Source: Alphaproteobacteria bacterium (GTDB taxonomy: Bacteria > Pseudomonadota > Alphaproteobacteria > Rhizobiales > JAJFHC01). Taken from it: a DNA stretch of 53,785 bases. Below are positions 33,816 to 42,121 of the stretch, in pieces. Within the stretch, counting starts at the first letter, position 1, and the number at the start of each line of letters is the position of its first letter. The position numbers and the translations under genes are program-made. The stretch lies in contig JAJFHD010000062.1 of the NCBI GenBank assembly GCA_021775805.1, positions 1-53,785 of the forward strand, written 5' to 3'. The notes beneath the pieces were generated by a model. The model had not been told where the DNA came from and made no database searches. It saw nothing but the letters and a program-made list of their open reading frames with translations.

Positions 33816-35654
33816 ATGACCGTGGAATTCCGCAAGGATCTTTTCGCAGACGAGCGTGATGACAATCTCAACGAGATCGGCAAGCCGACCCGGCGGCAGG
33901 ACATCCTTGGGCATGTCACCGGCAGATCACCCTATTTCGATGATCATCTGTTCGATGGCCTGCTGCAGGTGCGCTGCGTGCGCAGTCCTCATCACCACGC
34001 CAGAATTCGTTCCGTCGATTTCTCCCAGGCTGAAAGGATGCCCGGCGTCGTTCGCGTGATACGCGGCGAAGATGTCCCCAACAATCTCAACACTCTTTTG
34101 AGTCTGCTCAACTTCGGGCGCGACGACGAGCAGTTGATCTCGACGAAAAAGGTCGCCTATGCGGGCGAGCCTGTGCTGGCCATCGTTGCCGAAACCGACC
34201 GTCAGGCCCGTGATGCCGTGGCGGCCGTCAGGGTGGAGTACGAGGTCCTGCCGCATGTCCTCGACGTCGAGGAGGCTCTCAAACCCGACGCGCCTGTGGT
34301 CAATGAAACCTACCCGAACAACACATTCGATTACTACGACAAGTACGATCACCAGAAGCTGCGCTTTGGAGATGTCGAAACCGCATTTCAACAAGCCGAC
34401 CAGGTGGTTGAAGCACGATATCAGATGTCGCCGATCGAGCAGGCGCCGGTGGAGACCAATGGTGCGATTGCAGCGCCGGAGACCAATGACCGCATCGTTT
34501 GTTACACCTCGACTCAAGCCCTGTTCTTCTCCCTTGGCACAGCCGCCAAACTCCTTAACATGTCCTCCAACCGTCTTCACTTCATCGGCGGTACGGTCGG
34601 TGGCGGCTTCGGCGGCAAGGTCGACAGCCTTGTGGAACCCATGGCCATCCTTGCCTGCCTGCTGACCGGCAAACCCTGCCGCTTCGTATGGGACCGCCAG
34701 GAGGAGATGCAGGTCGGTGCGCCGCGCGGTGCGGAACGCTGGTACGTCAAGGACGGCGTCATGAATGACGGGCGCATTGTTGCCCGCAAGCTCACCGGCT
34801 ATTTTGACGCGGGCGCCTTCACCCGCCTTTCGAGTTATGCGGTGGTCAAGGGAACCGGTCACCTGCCGGGACCGTATACGATCCCCAACGTATCTTCGGA
34901 CGTCTTCTGCGTCTTCACCAACAGGACACCGGCAACCGCCATGCGCGGCTTCGGCATTACAGGTGCTGACTTTGCCATCGAGTGCCACATGGACAGGGTG
35001 GCCCATGCGGTGAGGATGAACCCTGTCGAATTCAGGATCCTTAACGCCTACCGCGACGGCGACATGAAGGCCCATCGTCGCGAGGCCAAGAACTGCGCCT
35101 TGATCGAATGCGCGCAGGTTGCAGCCGAAAAGGCGAACTGGCCGATCCGTGAAGAATTCAAGGCGATGTCTTCGACCAGGGATGGCGGTGGAGACCGGGC
35201 CATCATTCCACACACGGTGACAGATCAGAATGGCCGTATCGGTGAACGCCGTGCGGGCCGGATGGGGACGCCATCGGAACCATCGGCTCCTTCGTATCAG
35301 CCCGCACCAGCGCGTCCTCCGGCACCGCCCCCACAACCTGTAGCCGGACCACCACCTGCCCAACCTCCGATGCAGCCCTCAGTCCAGCCCCCGGCCCAGC
35401 CGGCAGTGTCGACACCCTACGCTCATCCCGCTGCCGCGCCTGCGTACACACCTGTGTCCGCGCCTCCCCAACCTGTTGTTTCAGATCCGCCCCCTGCCGC
35501 CGTGCAACCACCGCCGCCACCTGCTCCAGCACCTGCGGCACAATCGCCGGCGCCGGAGAGCCCGGCATCCGATGCTGCTCCAGCATCGGCGCGCACTGTG
35601 AAACGGCCGGGCTACAGCCGGTTTGCATCCAATTCCATCGGCAGGAGACGCTGA
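33816..35654 (+). CDS. Molybdopterin-binding hydroxylase subunit, N-terminal half with proline-rich tail
   Basis: A 612-residue protein corresponding to the first 60 percent of a xanthine-dehydrogenase-type large subunit. Residues about 22-135 are the Ald_Xan_dh_C domain (TGRSPYFDDHLFDGLLQVRC). The first molybdopterin-binding half follows with GGGFGGK at 262-268, FVWDRQEEMQ and ATAMRGFGITGADFAIE at 373-389. The loop lacks the VAYRCSFR motif of form I CO dehydrogenase, so CO is not the substrate. The usual continuation is missing: from about 460 the sequence becomes a tail of about 110 residues made mostly of Pro, Ala, Gln and Ser (484-595), then ends in basic residues. The C-terminal half is encoded by the next gene, in the same frame after one TGA. 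Confidence 0.9.
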   Translation: MTVEFRKDLFADERDDNLNEIGKPTRRQDILGHVTGRSPYFDDHLFDGLLQVRCVRSPHHHARIRSVDFSQAERMPGVVRVIRGEDVPNNLNTLLSLLNFGRDDEQLISTKKVAYAGEPVLAIVAETDRQARDAVAAVRVEYEVLPHVLDVEEALKPDAPVVNETYPNNTFDYYDKYDHQKLRFGDVETAFQQADQVVEARYQMSPIEQAPVETNGAIAAPETNDRIVCYTSTQALFFSLGTAAKLLNMSSNRLHFIGGTVGGGFGGKVDSLVEPMAILACLLTGKPCRFVWDRQEEMQVGAPRGAERWYVKDGVMNDGRIVARKLTGYFDAGAFTRLSSYAVVKGTGHLPGPYTIPNVSSDVFCVFTNRTPATAMRGFGITGADFAIECHMDRVAHAVRMNPVEFRILNAYRDGDMKAHRREAKNCALIECAQVAAEKANWPIREEFKAMSSTRDGGGDRAIIPHTVTDQNGRIGERRAGRMGTPSEPSAPSYQPAPARPPAPPPQPVAGPPPAQPPMQPSVQPPAQPAVSTPYAHPAAAPAYTPVSAPPQPVVSDPPPAAVQPPPPPAPAPAAQSPAPESPASDAAPASARTVKRPGYSRFASNSIGRRR

Positions 35655-35657
35655 ACC

Positions 35658-36680
35658 ATGACCATTCACAAGGGACGCGGCTTCGCCACGATCAACTACC
35701 CCATCGGCATGAACCTCGGCGGCGATCCCAGCCAGGCGCTGGTCCATTCCAACCCCGACGGCAAGTTCGGGGTTGCGTTGTCGTCGATCGATCTGGGGCA
35801 GGGCATGAAATCGGTCACCCGGCAGATTGCCGCCGAGACCCTCGGCGTGCCAGTGGAAGATGTCTATGTCGATACCGCCGACAGCGATACCGGGCCCCAT
35901 TGCATGGGATCGTTTGCGTCACGCGGAACCCACCGCGTCGGCAATGCCGTGATCGAGGCTGCCAAGGAAGCCCGGGCTGTCATGCTCGACGCAGCCGCCG
36001 AGGAACTGGAGGTCAACGCCGCCGATCTGGAAACCGACGGCAAGGGCAACATCCATGTCCGCGGCGCACCTTCCCGGTCGATAACCACCGGCGAGGCCTG
36101 CATGGCCGCCCAGTTCAAGCAGGGCAAGACCGTCTCGGGGCGGGGGATTTTCCTGATCCCTCTGTCGGATGTCGATCCCGAAACCGGCGAGATGACACCG
36201 GTATCCTGCTTCGCCCATGCAGCCCTGGTGGTTGATGTGGAGGTCGATGACGAGACCGGCGAAGTCGACGTCAAGCAGATGAATTCGGCCTATGAGGTCG
36301 GGCGGGCCCTGAACCCCCGCCTGGTCGAGCAGCAACTGATCGGCGGTGCCTGGATGGGGATGAGCCATGCGCTCTGGGAGACCACTGAGCCCTATTATCC
36401 GGACCGCTCCCACGGGCCGGTGGACTTCAACGAATACCTGATGCCGGGGCCAGGCGACATTGCGCCCCATGATGTGGCGATCCTTGAACGCCCGGCGCCC
36501 GACGGACCGTTCGGTGGCAAGGGGCCGGGCGAAATGTGCGCCAATCCTGTGCTGCCGGCGGTCGCCAACGCCGTGTTCAACGCGGTTGGCGTCCGGGTCG
36601 ACGACCTGCCGATCACACCGGAAAAGATCTTGCGCGGCATTCAGGCGATTGGCGGCGCGCAACCGCAGGGAACGCCTTAA
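35658..36680 (+). CDS. Molybdopterin-binding hydroxylase subunit, C-terminal half
   Basis: A 340-residue protein equal to the C-terminal part of a molybdenum hydroxylase large subunit. It has the cofactor-binding segments SSIDLGQGMKSVTRQIAAET (residues 42-61) and MGSFASRGTHRVGNAV, then FGGKGPGEMCANP with the likely catalytic Glu292 that aligns with the active-site Glu of xanthine oxidase. Its N terminus KGRGFATINYPIGMNLGGDP starts where the preceding protein breaks off. GGAGA ends about ten bases before the ATG, and the two open frames share a frame with only TGA and ACC between them. Two-piece large subunits are known in this family, for example NdhL/NdhM of anaerobic nicotinate dehydrogenase. 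The two halves must assemble to form one active site. Confidence 0.9.
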   Translation: MTIHKGRGFATINYPIGMNLGGDPSQALVHSNPDGKFGVALSSIDLGQGMKSVTRQIAAETLGVPVEDVYVDTADSDTGPHCMGSFASRGTHRVGNAVIEAAKEARAVMLDAAAEELEVNAADLETDGKGNIHVRGAPSRSITTGEACMAAQFKQGKTVSGRGIFLIPLSDVDPETGEMTPVSCFAHAALVVDVEVDDETGEVDVKQMNSAYEVGRALNPRLVEQQLIGGAWMGMSHALWETTEPYYPDRSHGPVDFNEYLMPGPGDIAPHDVAILERPAPDGPFGGKGPGEMCANPVLPAVANAVFNAVGVRVDDLPITPEKILRGIQAIGGAQPQGTP

Positions 36681-36699
36681 GCTAAGGGACTGAAAACTT

Positions 36700-37581
36700 A
36701 TGCCTGTGCGGCCTGACATTCAGGGTATCGGAACGCCGGAAGAACTGGATACGGTTCTGCGTGCGGCCCAGTACCTGTCCGATGACGGGCTGTCCACGGC
36801 GGCATACCTGGCTCTGGCGCTGGGCAAGCCGCTGCTGCTGGAAGGTGCGCCCGGCGTCGGCAAGACTGAAGCCGCGAAGGCCCTGGCATCCGTTCTCAAC
36901 CGCCGGCTGATCCGTTTGCAGTGTTACGAAGGCATCGATGCGGGAGCGGCCCTTTACGAGTGGAATTACCCGCGTCAGATGTTGGCGATCCGGCAGGCCG
37001 GTGAAGAGTATGTCAATATCTACCAGGATGACTTCCTGATTGCCCGGCCGATGCTGGATGCGTTGCAGTCTGGTGACAACGCCCTCCTGCTGATTGACGA
37101 GATCGACCGCTCGGATCACGAGTTCGAGGCCTTTCTCCTGGAGTTCCTTTCGGATTTTCAGATTTCGATTCCTGAACGCGGCACCATACGGTCGGCGCAA
37201 AGACCCGTGGTCGTCCTCACCTCCAACCGCACCCGGGAGTTGCACGAAGCCCTGAGGCGAAGGTGCGTTTATCACTGGATCGACTACCCCGACGCCCTAC
37301 GAGAAGCCCAGATCGTGATGACGCGGGCGAGTTCGGTCACCCGCGAAACCGCAGACAGAGTGGTTGCCGCAGTCAGCCGGTTGCGGGCCGAGCCATTGGC
37401 CAAGCCACCGGGTGTTGCCGAAACTGTCGAATGGGCCGAAGCCGCCACCTTGCTGAATGCCCAGGGAGCGGCGTGGCCTGAGGCCTTCAAACGGGCGATC
37501 GGTGTTGTCCTCAAGGATCAGGACGACCTCGGATTCGTGCATGACCGTCTTGATCATCTCATCACCGGGACCGCGGCATGA
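36700..37581 (+). CDS. MoxR-family AAA+ ATPase (CoxD-like)
   Basis: A 293-residue AAA+ chaperone-type ATPase. Walker A is GAPGVGKT (49-56), Walker B is LLLIDEIDR (129-137), and the sensor region VVVLTSNRTRELHEALRRRC carries sensor 1 Asn and the arginine finger. The short length and VWA partner are typical of the CoxD branch, which in CO dehydrogenase operons helps mature the molybdenum active site. The last four bases overlap the start of the VWA gene. By position it should act on the hydroxylase encoded just upstream, perhaps in sulfido/metal insertion or in conformational activation. Confidence 0.93.
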   Translation: MPVRPDIQGIGTPEELDTVLRAAQYLSDDGLSTAAYLALALGKPLLLEGAPGVGKTEAAKALASVLNRRLIRLQCYEGIDAGAALYEWNYPRQMLAIRQAGEEYVNIYQDDFLIARPMLDALQSGDNALLLIDEIDRSDHEFEAFLLEFLSDFQISIPERGTIRSAQRPVVVLTSNRTRELHEALRRRCVYHWIDYPDALREAQIVMTRASSVTRETADRVVAAVSRLRAEPLAKPPGVAETVEWAEAATLLNAQGAAWPEAFKRAIGVVLKDQDDLGFVHDRLDHLITGTAA

Positions 37582-38708
37582 TCGTTTCCGAAACAGCACC
37601 GGATACTTTGCCCCGCGCAGCCGAACCCTTCCTGGCATTCTCAAGCCTGTTGCGGGAGAACGCTTTTGCGGTGGCCCCGGAACAGACAATGGTTTTCGTC
37701 GAGGCGGTCGGATTGCTGGGCCCGAAGGACATGGCAAGCATCCACCGTGCCGCCCGGGCGACGCTGGCGCCACCACCGGAACGGCACGCCGAGTTCGATG
37801 CCCTGTTCCGCATGGTGTTTCTTGGCCAATCCATCCCCGTGCCTATGTCGGGTGAGACGGACGAGGAACAGTTGCTGGTGGGTGATGATGAGGCCGGCAG
37901 CGGTGAGCCTCCCGAACCGGAAGAGATCAATGAGGCCGGCGGCGATGCGACGGAAACCGAGAGCCTCGGCTTGAGACAGTTCGACGGCCTTGACGACATT
38001 GAGACCCTGCGCCGGTTCAGGAGACAGGCGCCGGAGAAATTGCCCTGGCGCAAGTCCTACCGGCGGGCGCCGGGTTCACGGGGAAGCGACCTGAACATGC
38101 GAAAGGCCTTGCGCATGGCGGTCCAGAGGGACGGTGAACTGATCGAGTTGCCGCGGCTTGTGCGCCAGAAACGCCAACGCCGGATTGTCCTGTTGATCGA
38201 CATATCGGGCTCGATGAAGCAACACACCGACACCTACCTGCGTTTCGCTCATTCCCTGGCACAGGTCGGCGTGCGCGTAGAGATATTCTCTCTCGGCACA
38301 AGGCTGACCCGGATCACCCGGGCGCTCAAGCTGCGCAACCGCACGCAGGCCCTGGCCATGGCTTCGAGCCTTGTGGCCGACTGGGACGGCGGCACGCGCC
38401 TCGGCGACGCTTTGCAGGCCTTTCTGGCAATTCCCCGATATGCCGGGTTCACCCGCGGCGCCGCCGTCGTGATGCTGTCGGACGGACTGGAGCGCGGCGA
38501 TCCGGCATCGATGATCGATGCCGTTGACCATCTGTCGAGGCTGGCATGGAAACTTGCCTGGCTGACACCGCTGGCCGCGGATCCGGAGTATCGGCCTGAA
38601 ACGGCGGCGCTGAAGGCTGTACTGCCGTACCTGGATGTTCTCGATAATGGTAGTTCGATTGCGTCGCTGTGCGATCGGGTGCTGGCACTGGGCAAGGAGG
38701 CCGCATGA
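37578..38708 (+). CDS. VWA-domain protein (CoxE-like)
   Basis: A 376-residue protein with an acidic N-terminal half (residues 92-135 are strongly Asp/Glu-rich) and a von Willebrand A domain from about residue 200. The metal-ion-dependent adhesion site is intact: Asp208, Ser210 and Ser212 in LLIDISGSMKQ, a Thr in WDGGTRLGDAL, and Asp in MLSDGLERGDP. It overlaps the MoxR ATPase by four bases and the following amidohydrolase also by four (ATGA). MoxR-VWA pairs act together as metal chaperones; the CoxD/CoxE pair is the nearest functional precedent. Confidence 0.92.
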   Translation: MIVSETAPDTLPRAAEPFLAFSSLLRENAFAVAPEQTMVFVEAVGLLGPKDMASIHRAARATLAPPPERHAEFDALFRMVFLGQSIPVPMSGETDEEQLLVGDDEAGSGEPPEPEEINEAGGDATETESLGLRQFDGLDDIETLRRFRRQAPEKLPWRKSYRRAPGSRGSDLNMRKALRMAVQRDGELIELPRLVRQKRQRRIVLLIDISGSMKQHTDTYLRFAHSLAQVGVRVEIFSLGTRLTRITRALKLRNRTQALAMASSLVADWDGGTRLGDALQAFLAIPRYAGFTRGAAVVMLSDGLERGDPASMIDAVDHLSRLAWKLAWLTPLAADPEYRPETAALKAVLPYLDVLDNGSSIASLCDRVLALGKEAA

Positions 38709-39589
38709 CCGCGATCATAGATGCCCATCACCACATCTGGCGCCAGGCCGACCTGCCATGGTTGCAGGGGCCGATGCAGCCGCGCATCTTCGGGCCGTAT
38801 GACGCCATCAAGCGTGATTACCCGATCGAGGAGTACCTTGCGGACGTTGCAGACACCGGCGTCGCCCAGTCGGTCTATGTCCAGGCAAACTGGGCGCCGG
38901 ATCAGTATGCCGAGGAGGCCGCCTGGGTTCAGTCCGTCGCGGACCGGACCGGCTGGCCGCAGGCGATCGTGGGCTATGCGGACTTTACCGTCGACGACGT
39001 TCGCCCTCAGCTTGAGCGACTGAAACCTTGCCAGGCCATGCGCGGCGTGCGCCAGCAATTCCACTGGCACGAAAACCCGCTGTACCGTTTCGCTCAGCGT
39101 GCCGACCTGCCTCTCGACCCGGCGGTGCAACGTAATGTGGCGCGGTTGGCCGACTATGACTGGTCGTTCGACTTGCAGGTCTTTACCAGCCAGATGGCCG
39201 ATGCGGCAGAGCTTGCGCGGGCCTGTCCGGATGTGACTTTCATTCTCCAGCATTCCGGAATGCTGGAAGACCTGTCAGAAGGTGGCCGCGCCGCTTGGCT
39301 TGAGGGCATGAGACACCTGGCCGGCGAACCCAATATCGTCAGCAAGCTTTCGGGGTTTGGAACCTTCATTCACAGCAATGACGCCACTCATATTGCCGGA
39401 ATGCTTGACGACACCGTGAATCTGTTCGGATCGCAACGGTGCCTGTTTGGATCCAACTTTCCGATCGAGAAACTGTGGACCAGTTATGCCGACCTCGTCG
39501 GCGCCTTCCGAAGCGCTGCGGCGAGCCTGCCGGACGCCGGGCAACAGGACATTTTTCACAATACGGCTGCACGCATCTACCGATTGTAG
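38705..39589 (+). CDS. Amidohydrolase-family (Amidohydro_2) lactonase/decarboxylase-like protein
   Basis: A 294-residue metal-dependent TIM-barrel hydrolase. It starts IDAHHHIWRQADLPWL, with the HxH metal motif at His8 and His10, and has a later His in FILQHSGMLED and Asn/Glu in LFGSNFPIEKLWT near the C terminus. This set is typical of the amidohydrolase-2 group that includes fuconolactonase, 2-pyrone-4,6-dicarboxylate lactonase and aminocarboxymuconate semialdehyde decarboxylase. The start at 38705 overlaps the previous stop as ATGA; a 12-residue longer reading is rejected. A role in opening a lactone or lactam made after ring hydroxylation fits the context but is not shown. Confidence 0.88.
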   Translation: MTAIIDAHHHIWRQADLPWLQGPMQPRIFGPYDAIKRDYPIEEYLADVADTGVAQSVYVQANWAPDQYAEEAAWVQSVADRTGWPQAIVGYADFTVDDVRPQLERLKPCQAMRGVRQQFHWHENPLYRFAQRADLPLDPAVQRNVARLADYDWSFDLQVFTSQMADAAELARACPDVTFILQHSGMLEDLSEGGRAAWLEGMRHLAGEPNIVSKLSGFGTFIHSNDATHIAGMLDDTVNLFGSQRCLFGSNFPIEKLWTSYADLVGAFRSAAASLPDAGQQDIFHNTAARIYRL

Positions 39590-39638
39590 CAAGAGGAAAT
39601 CGGTCGAACCGGCCGGGGAAACGAAGGGAGACACTGAT

Positions 39639-40487
39639 ATGGCACTGGAAATCAAGATACTGGACTATGGTGATATTGAACTGGAAACGAGCTTTCTGGT
39701 TCTCGGGCATGAATGCGGCCGTGTCCGGCGGGTGCCGGTCTACGGGTTCCTGATCCTGGGCGGTCAATACCCGATCGTGGTCGACACCGGCTATCGCGAC
39801 AACGCGATCATGGAATCGCTCGGCATGCGCGGTCTGCAGTTTCACGACAACATGATTGAAAACCAGCTTGCCAAACATGGCGTCAAGATGGGCGACGTGC
39901 GCTATGTTCTGCACACCCATCTTCACATCGACCACGCCGGCAAGGACGATCATTTCAACATGAACACCACCGTCGTACTGAACCGGCGCGAACTGGAATG
40001 TTCGGTGTCCGGCCTGATGCACCCTCAGTACCCCAAACCCGATATCCAGCACCTGATCGAACGCCTGCACACGCAGGACGCACTCAGGTTCCTCGATCTG
40101 GAGATCACCGGCGGCGAAGAGATCATCCCCGGTGTGTGGTGCGAAGCCGCGAATGCCCATACGGAAGGCTCCATGAACGTCATGGTCGAAACCGCCGAAG
40201 GGATCGCGTGTATCTGCGGCGATGTGATCTACAATTTCAACGATCAGATCGTGAACCAGGTGCGCCAGACCCAGTTCATGGAGCCGCAGGTGACCGGCAA
40301 CCACGCCGGCTCCAAGCGCGAGGAGAAAGGCGCGATCAAGAAACTGCTGAACAACTATCGGTTCCTTCTGCCGGTTCACGATAAACCAGCCAAGATCGAG
40401 GGCCAGGCGATTGTCGGCCGTCTTGACATGCAGGTGCCCGGACCGGTTGTCGAGAGTGTTCCCCAGCGCGACTGGTTTCCGATGTAG
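39639..40487 (+). CDS. Metallo-beta-lactamase-fold hydrolase (lactonase-like)
   Basis: A 282-residue metallo-beta-lactamase-fold protein. The dinuclear metal motif HLHIDH is at residues 94-99 (LHTHLHIDHAGKDD), and AEGIACICGDVIYNF carries the bridging Asp. Later histidines are in EPQVTGNHAGS and PVHDKPAKI. The overall form resembles the N-acyl-homoserine lactonase family (AttM/BlcC-like), whose members hydrolyse lactones; quorum quenching is possible but the operon context suggests a catabolic lactone. The start at 39639 is preceded by AAGGGAG; a much longer in-frame reading from 39447 overlaps the previous gene and is rejected. Together with the amidohydrolase and the SMP-30-like domain it gives three candidate lactonases in a row. 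Confidence 0.9.
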   Translation: MALEIKILDYGDIELETSFLVLGHECGRVRRVPVYGFLILGGQYPIVVDTGYRDNAIMESLGMRGLQFHDNMIENQLAKHGVKMGDVRYVLHTHLHIDHAGKDDHFNMNTTVVLNRRELECSVSGLMHPQYPKPDIQHLIERLHTQDALRFLDLEITGGEEIIPGVWCEAANAHTEGSMNVMVETAEGIACICGDVIYNFNDQIVNQVRQTQFMEPQVTGNHAGSKREEKGAIKKLLNNYRFLLPVHDKPAKIEGQAIVGRLDMQVPGPVVESVPQRDWFPM

Positions 40488-40532
40488 AGCGGTGCGGATC
40501 GGGAAACAGACATCAGCAAACGGGGATGAACC

Positions 40533-42119
40533 ATGGCACATGAATTGATCGATCCGTCGTTCGGGCAATTGCTCGAAGAACACGAGCCGGTGCTGCAGCT
40601 GGGCTCCGGTTTCAACTTTACCGAAGGTCCGATCTGGCATCCGTTGGACAAGTATCTGTTGTTCTCCGATATGCCCGATGACAAGCGCCGGCGCTGGGAC
40701 AGTCATGGCGTCCGGGAAGTGATGCATCCGTCCAACAAGGGCAACGGCATGACTTATGACGCGGACCTCAATCTCCTGGTCTGCGAACATTCCACGTCGT
40801 CGGTCGCCCGCTTCCGGCCCGATGGCGTCCGAGAGGTTTTGGCAAGCCATTACCAGGGCCAGGAACTCAACAGCCCCAACGATCTGTGCGTGAAGTCAGA
40901 TGGCTCAATTTGGTTTTCCGACCCAACCTACGGCCGCTTGCCGGGGTTTGGCGTGGAACGCCCGGTGGAACTGGGCTTCCAGGGTGTCTACAGGATTGCG
41001 CCGGGCGGCGGGGCAGGCGACCCGCAACTGATGGTCGACCGTTACACCTTTACCCAACCCAATGGCCTGTGCTTTTCGCCTGACGAGTCGCTGCTCTATA
41101 TCAACGATACCGTTCAGGCGAACATCCGCGTCTACGATGTCGCACCCGACGGCAGTCTCGGTTATGGCCGGCTGTTTGCGTCCGGAATTCAGGACACTGC
41201 CAAACCCGGCGTTCCCGACGGCATGAAATGCGACATGCACGGCAACGTGTGGGTTACCGCCCCCGGTGGCGTGTGGGTCTACAGCCCGCAGGGCCGGCTC
41301 ATTGGCAAAGTTTCGGTGCCTGAACTTGTAGCGAACCTGCACTGGGGCGGGGACGACTGGCGTACTCTTTTCATGTGCGCCACCCATTCGTTGTATTCGG
41401 TCAAGACTAAAGTGGGCCCGCGCCGCGAACCGTTCATGCAGGCGCGTGGTGCAGGCGCTGCTTCAAATGCGCCCACATCCGCCGCCAGCACGCCGCCAGG
41501 TGCCGGCGGAACCGGTTTGTTGGCGCCCGACAAGTGCGCACTCCTGATACAGGACATGCAGAACGACGTGGTGATGGAAGGCGGCGCCTTTTCCGATTCC
41601 GGAGCGGACGTTCACTGCAAGCAGCAAGACTGCATAGAGAACATCCGCCGCCTGGCGGACGCATGCCGGGCGGCAAACGTGCCGGTGATTCATGTCTGGT
41701 TCATTGTCGAACCGGGCGTGCCGGGGGTGACCATGAATGCACCGCTGTTCGAGGGCTTGCGCGATGCCAAAGCCCTGGTGCGGGGATCCTGGGGGGTTGC
41801 CCCGGTGCCCGGGCTCGAGCCCAAGTCCGGCGATCATGTGGTGACCAAGAACCGCATGAGCGCCTGGGAGGGCACCACTCTGGAGACGGTCCTGAAGGCG
41901 ACCGGCCGCGACACGATCATAGACACTGGCGCCTGGACCAATATGTCGATCGAGCACACCGCCCGCACCGGCGCAGACAAGGGCTACCGGGTCATCCTGC
42001 CAGAAGACAGCTGTTCGACGATCAATGCCGATTGGCACAATGCCTCGATCAACTATGCCATGCAGAACGTGGCCAAGGTGGTCAAGACCGACGAGGTCAT
42101 TGCCGCCCTCAGAGGTTGA
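40533..42119 (+). CDS. Fusion: SMP-30/gluconolactonase-like + isochorismatase-like domain
   Basis: A 528-residue fusion. Residues 1-300 form an SMP-30/regucalcin-like six-bladed propeller with the expected metal ligands Glu31 (FTEGPIWHP), Asn116 (NSPNDL), Asn177 (TQPNGLCF) and Asp229 (VPDGMKCD), so a lactonase site is probably intact. A short Ala/Pro/Gly linker (303-328) leads to an isochorismatase-like cysteine-hydrolase domain (about 330-528). There Asp341 (LLIQDMQND) and Lys439 (VTKNRMSAWEGT) of the catalytic triad are present, but the Cys position in the TGAWTNMSIEHTAR segment is Ser472. The second domain may be non-catalytic, may use Ser, or may only bind ligand. It is the last gene of the plus-strand run. 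Confidence 0.92.
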   Translation: MAHELIDPSFGQLLEEHEPVLQLGSGFNFTEGPIWHPLDKYLLFSDMPDDKRRRWDSHGVREVMHPSNKGNGMTYDADLNLLVCEHSTSSVARFRPDGVREVLASHYQGQELNSPNDLCVKSDGSIWFSDPTYGRLPGFGVERPVELGFQGVYRIAPGGGAGDPQLMVDRYTFTQPNGLCFSPDESLLYINDTVQANIRVYDVAPDGSLGYGRLFASGIQDTAKPGVPDGMKCDMHGNVWVTAPGGVWVYSPQGRLIGKVSVPELVANLHWGGDDWRTLFMCATHSLYSVKTKVGPRREPFMQARGAGAASNAPTSAASTPPGAGGTGLLAPDKCALLIQDMQNDVVMEGGAFSDSGADVHCKQQDCIENIRRLADACRAANVPVIHVWFIVEPGVPGVTMNAPLFEGLRDAKALVRGSWGVAPVPGLEPKSGDHVVTKNRMSAWEGTTLETVLKATGRDTIIDTGAWTNMSIEHTARTGADKGYRVILPEDSCSTINADWHNASINYAMQNVAKVVKTDEVIAALRG

Positions 42120-42121
42120 GG

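Noticed and set aside
33927..35363. 478-residue minus-strand open frame opposite the molybdopterin subunit
   Set aside because: Shadow of the large-subunit gene; no recognisable domain and no upstream signals.
35652..35657. TGA between the molybdopterin subunit halves as a selenocysteine codon
   Set aside because: The sequence around the TGA is a basic tail after a proline-rich stretch, not a conserved active-site position, and a ribosome site and ATG directly follow, so two separate proteins are more likely.
33816..36680. Identification of the molybdoenzyme as form I CO dehydrogenase
   Set aside because: Cox-like gene order suggested it, but the VAYRCSFR active-site loop is absent; the equivalent region reads ATAMRGFG as in general xanthine-dehydrogenase-type enzymes.
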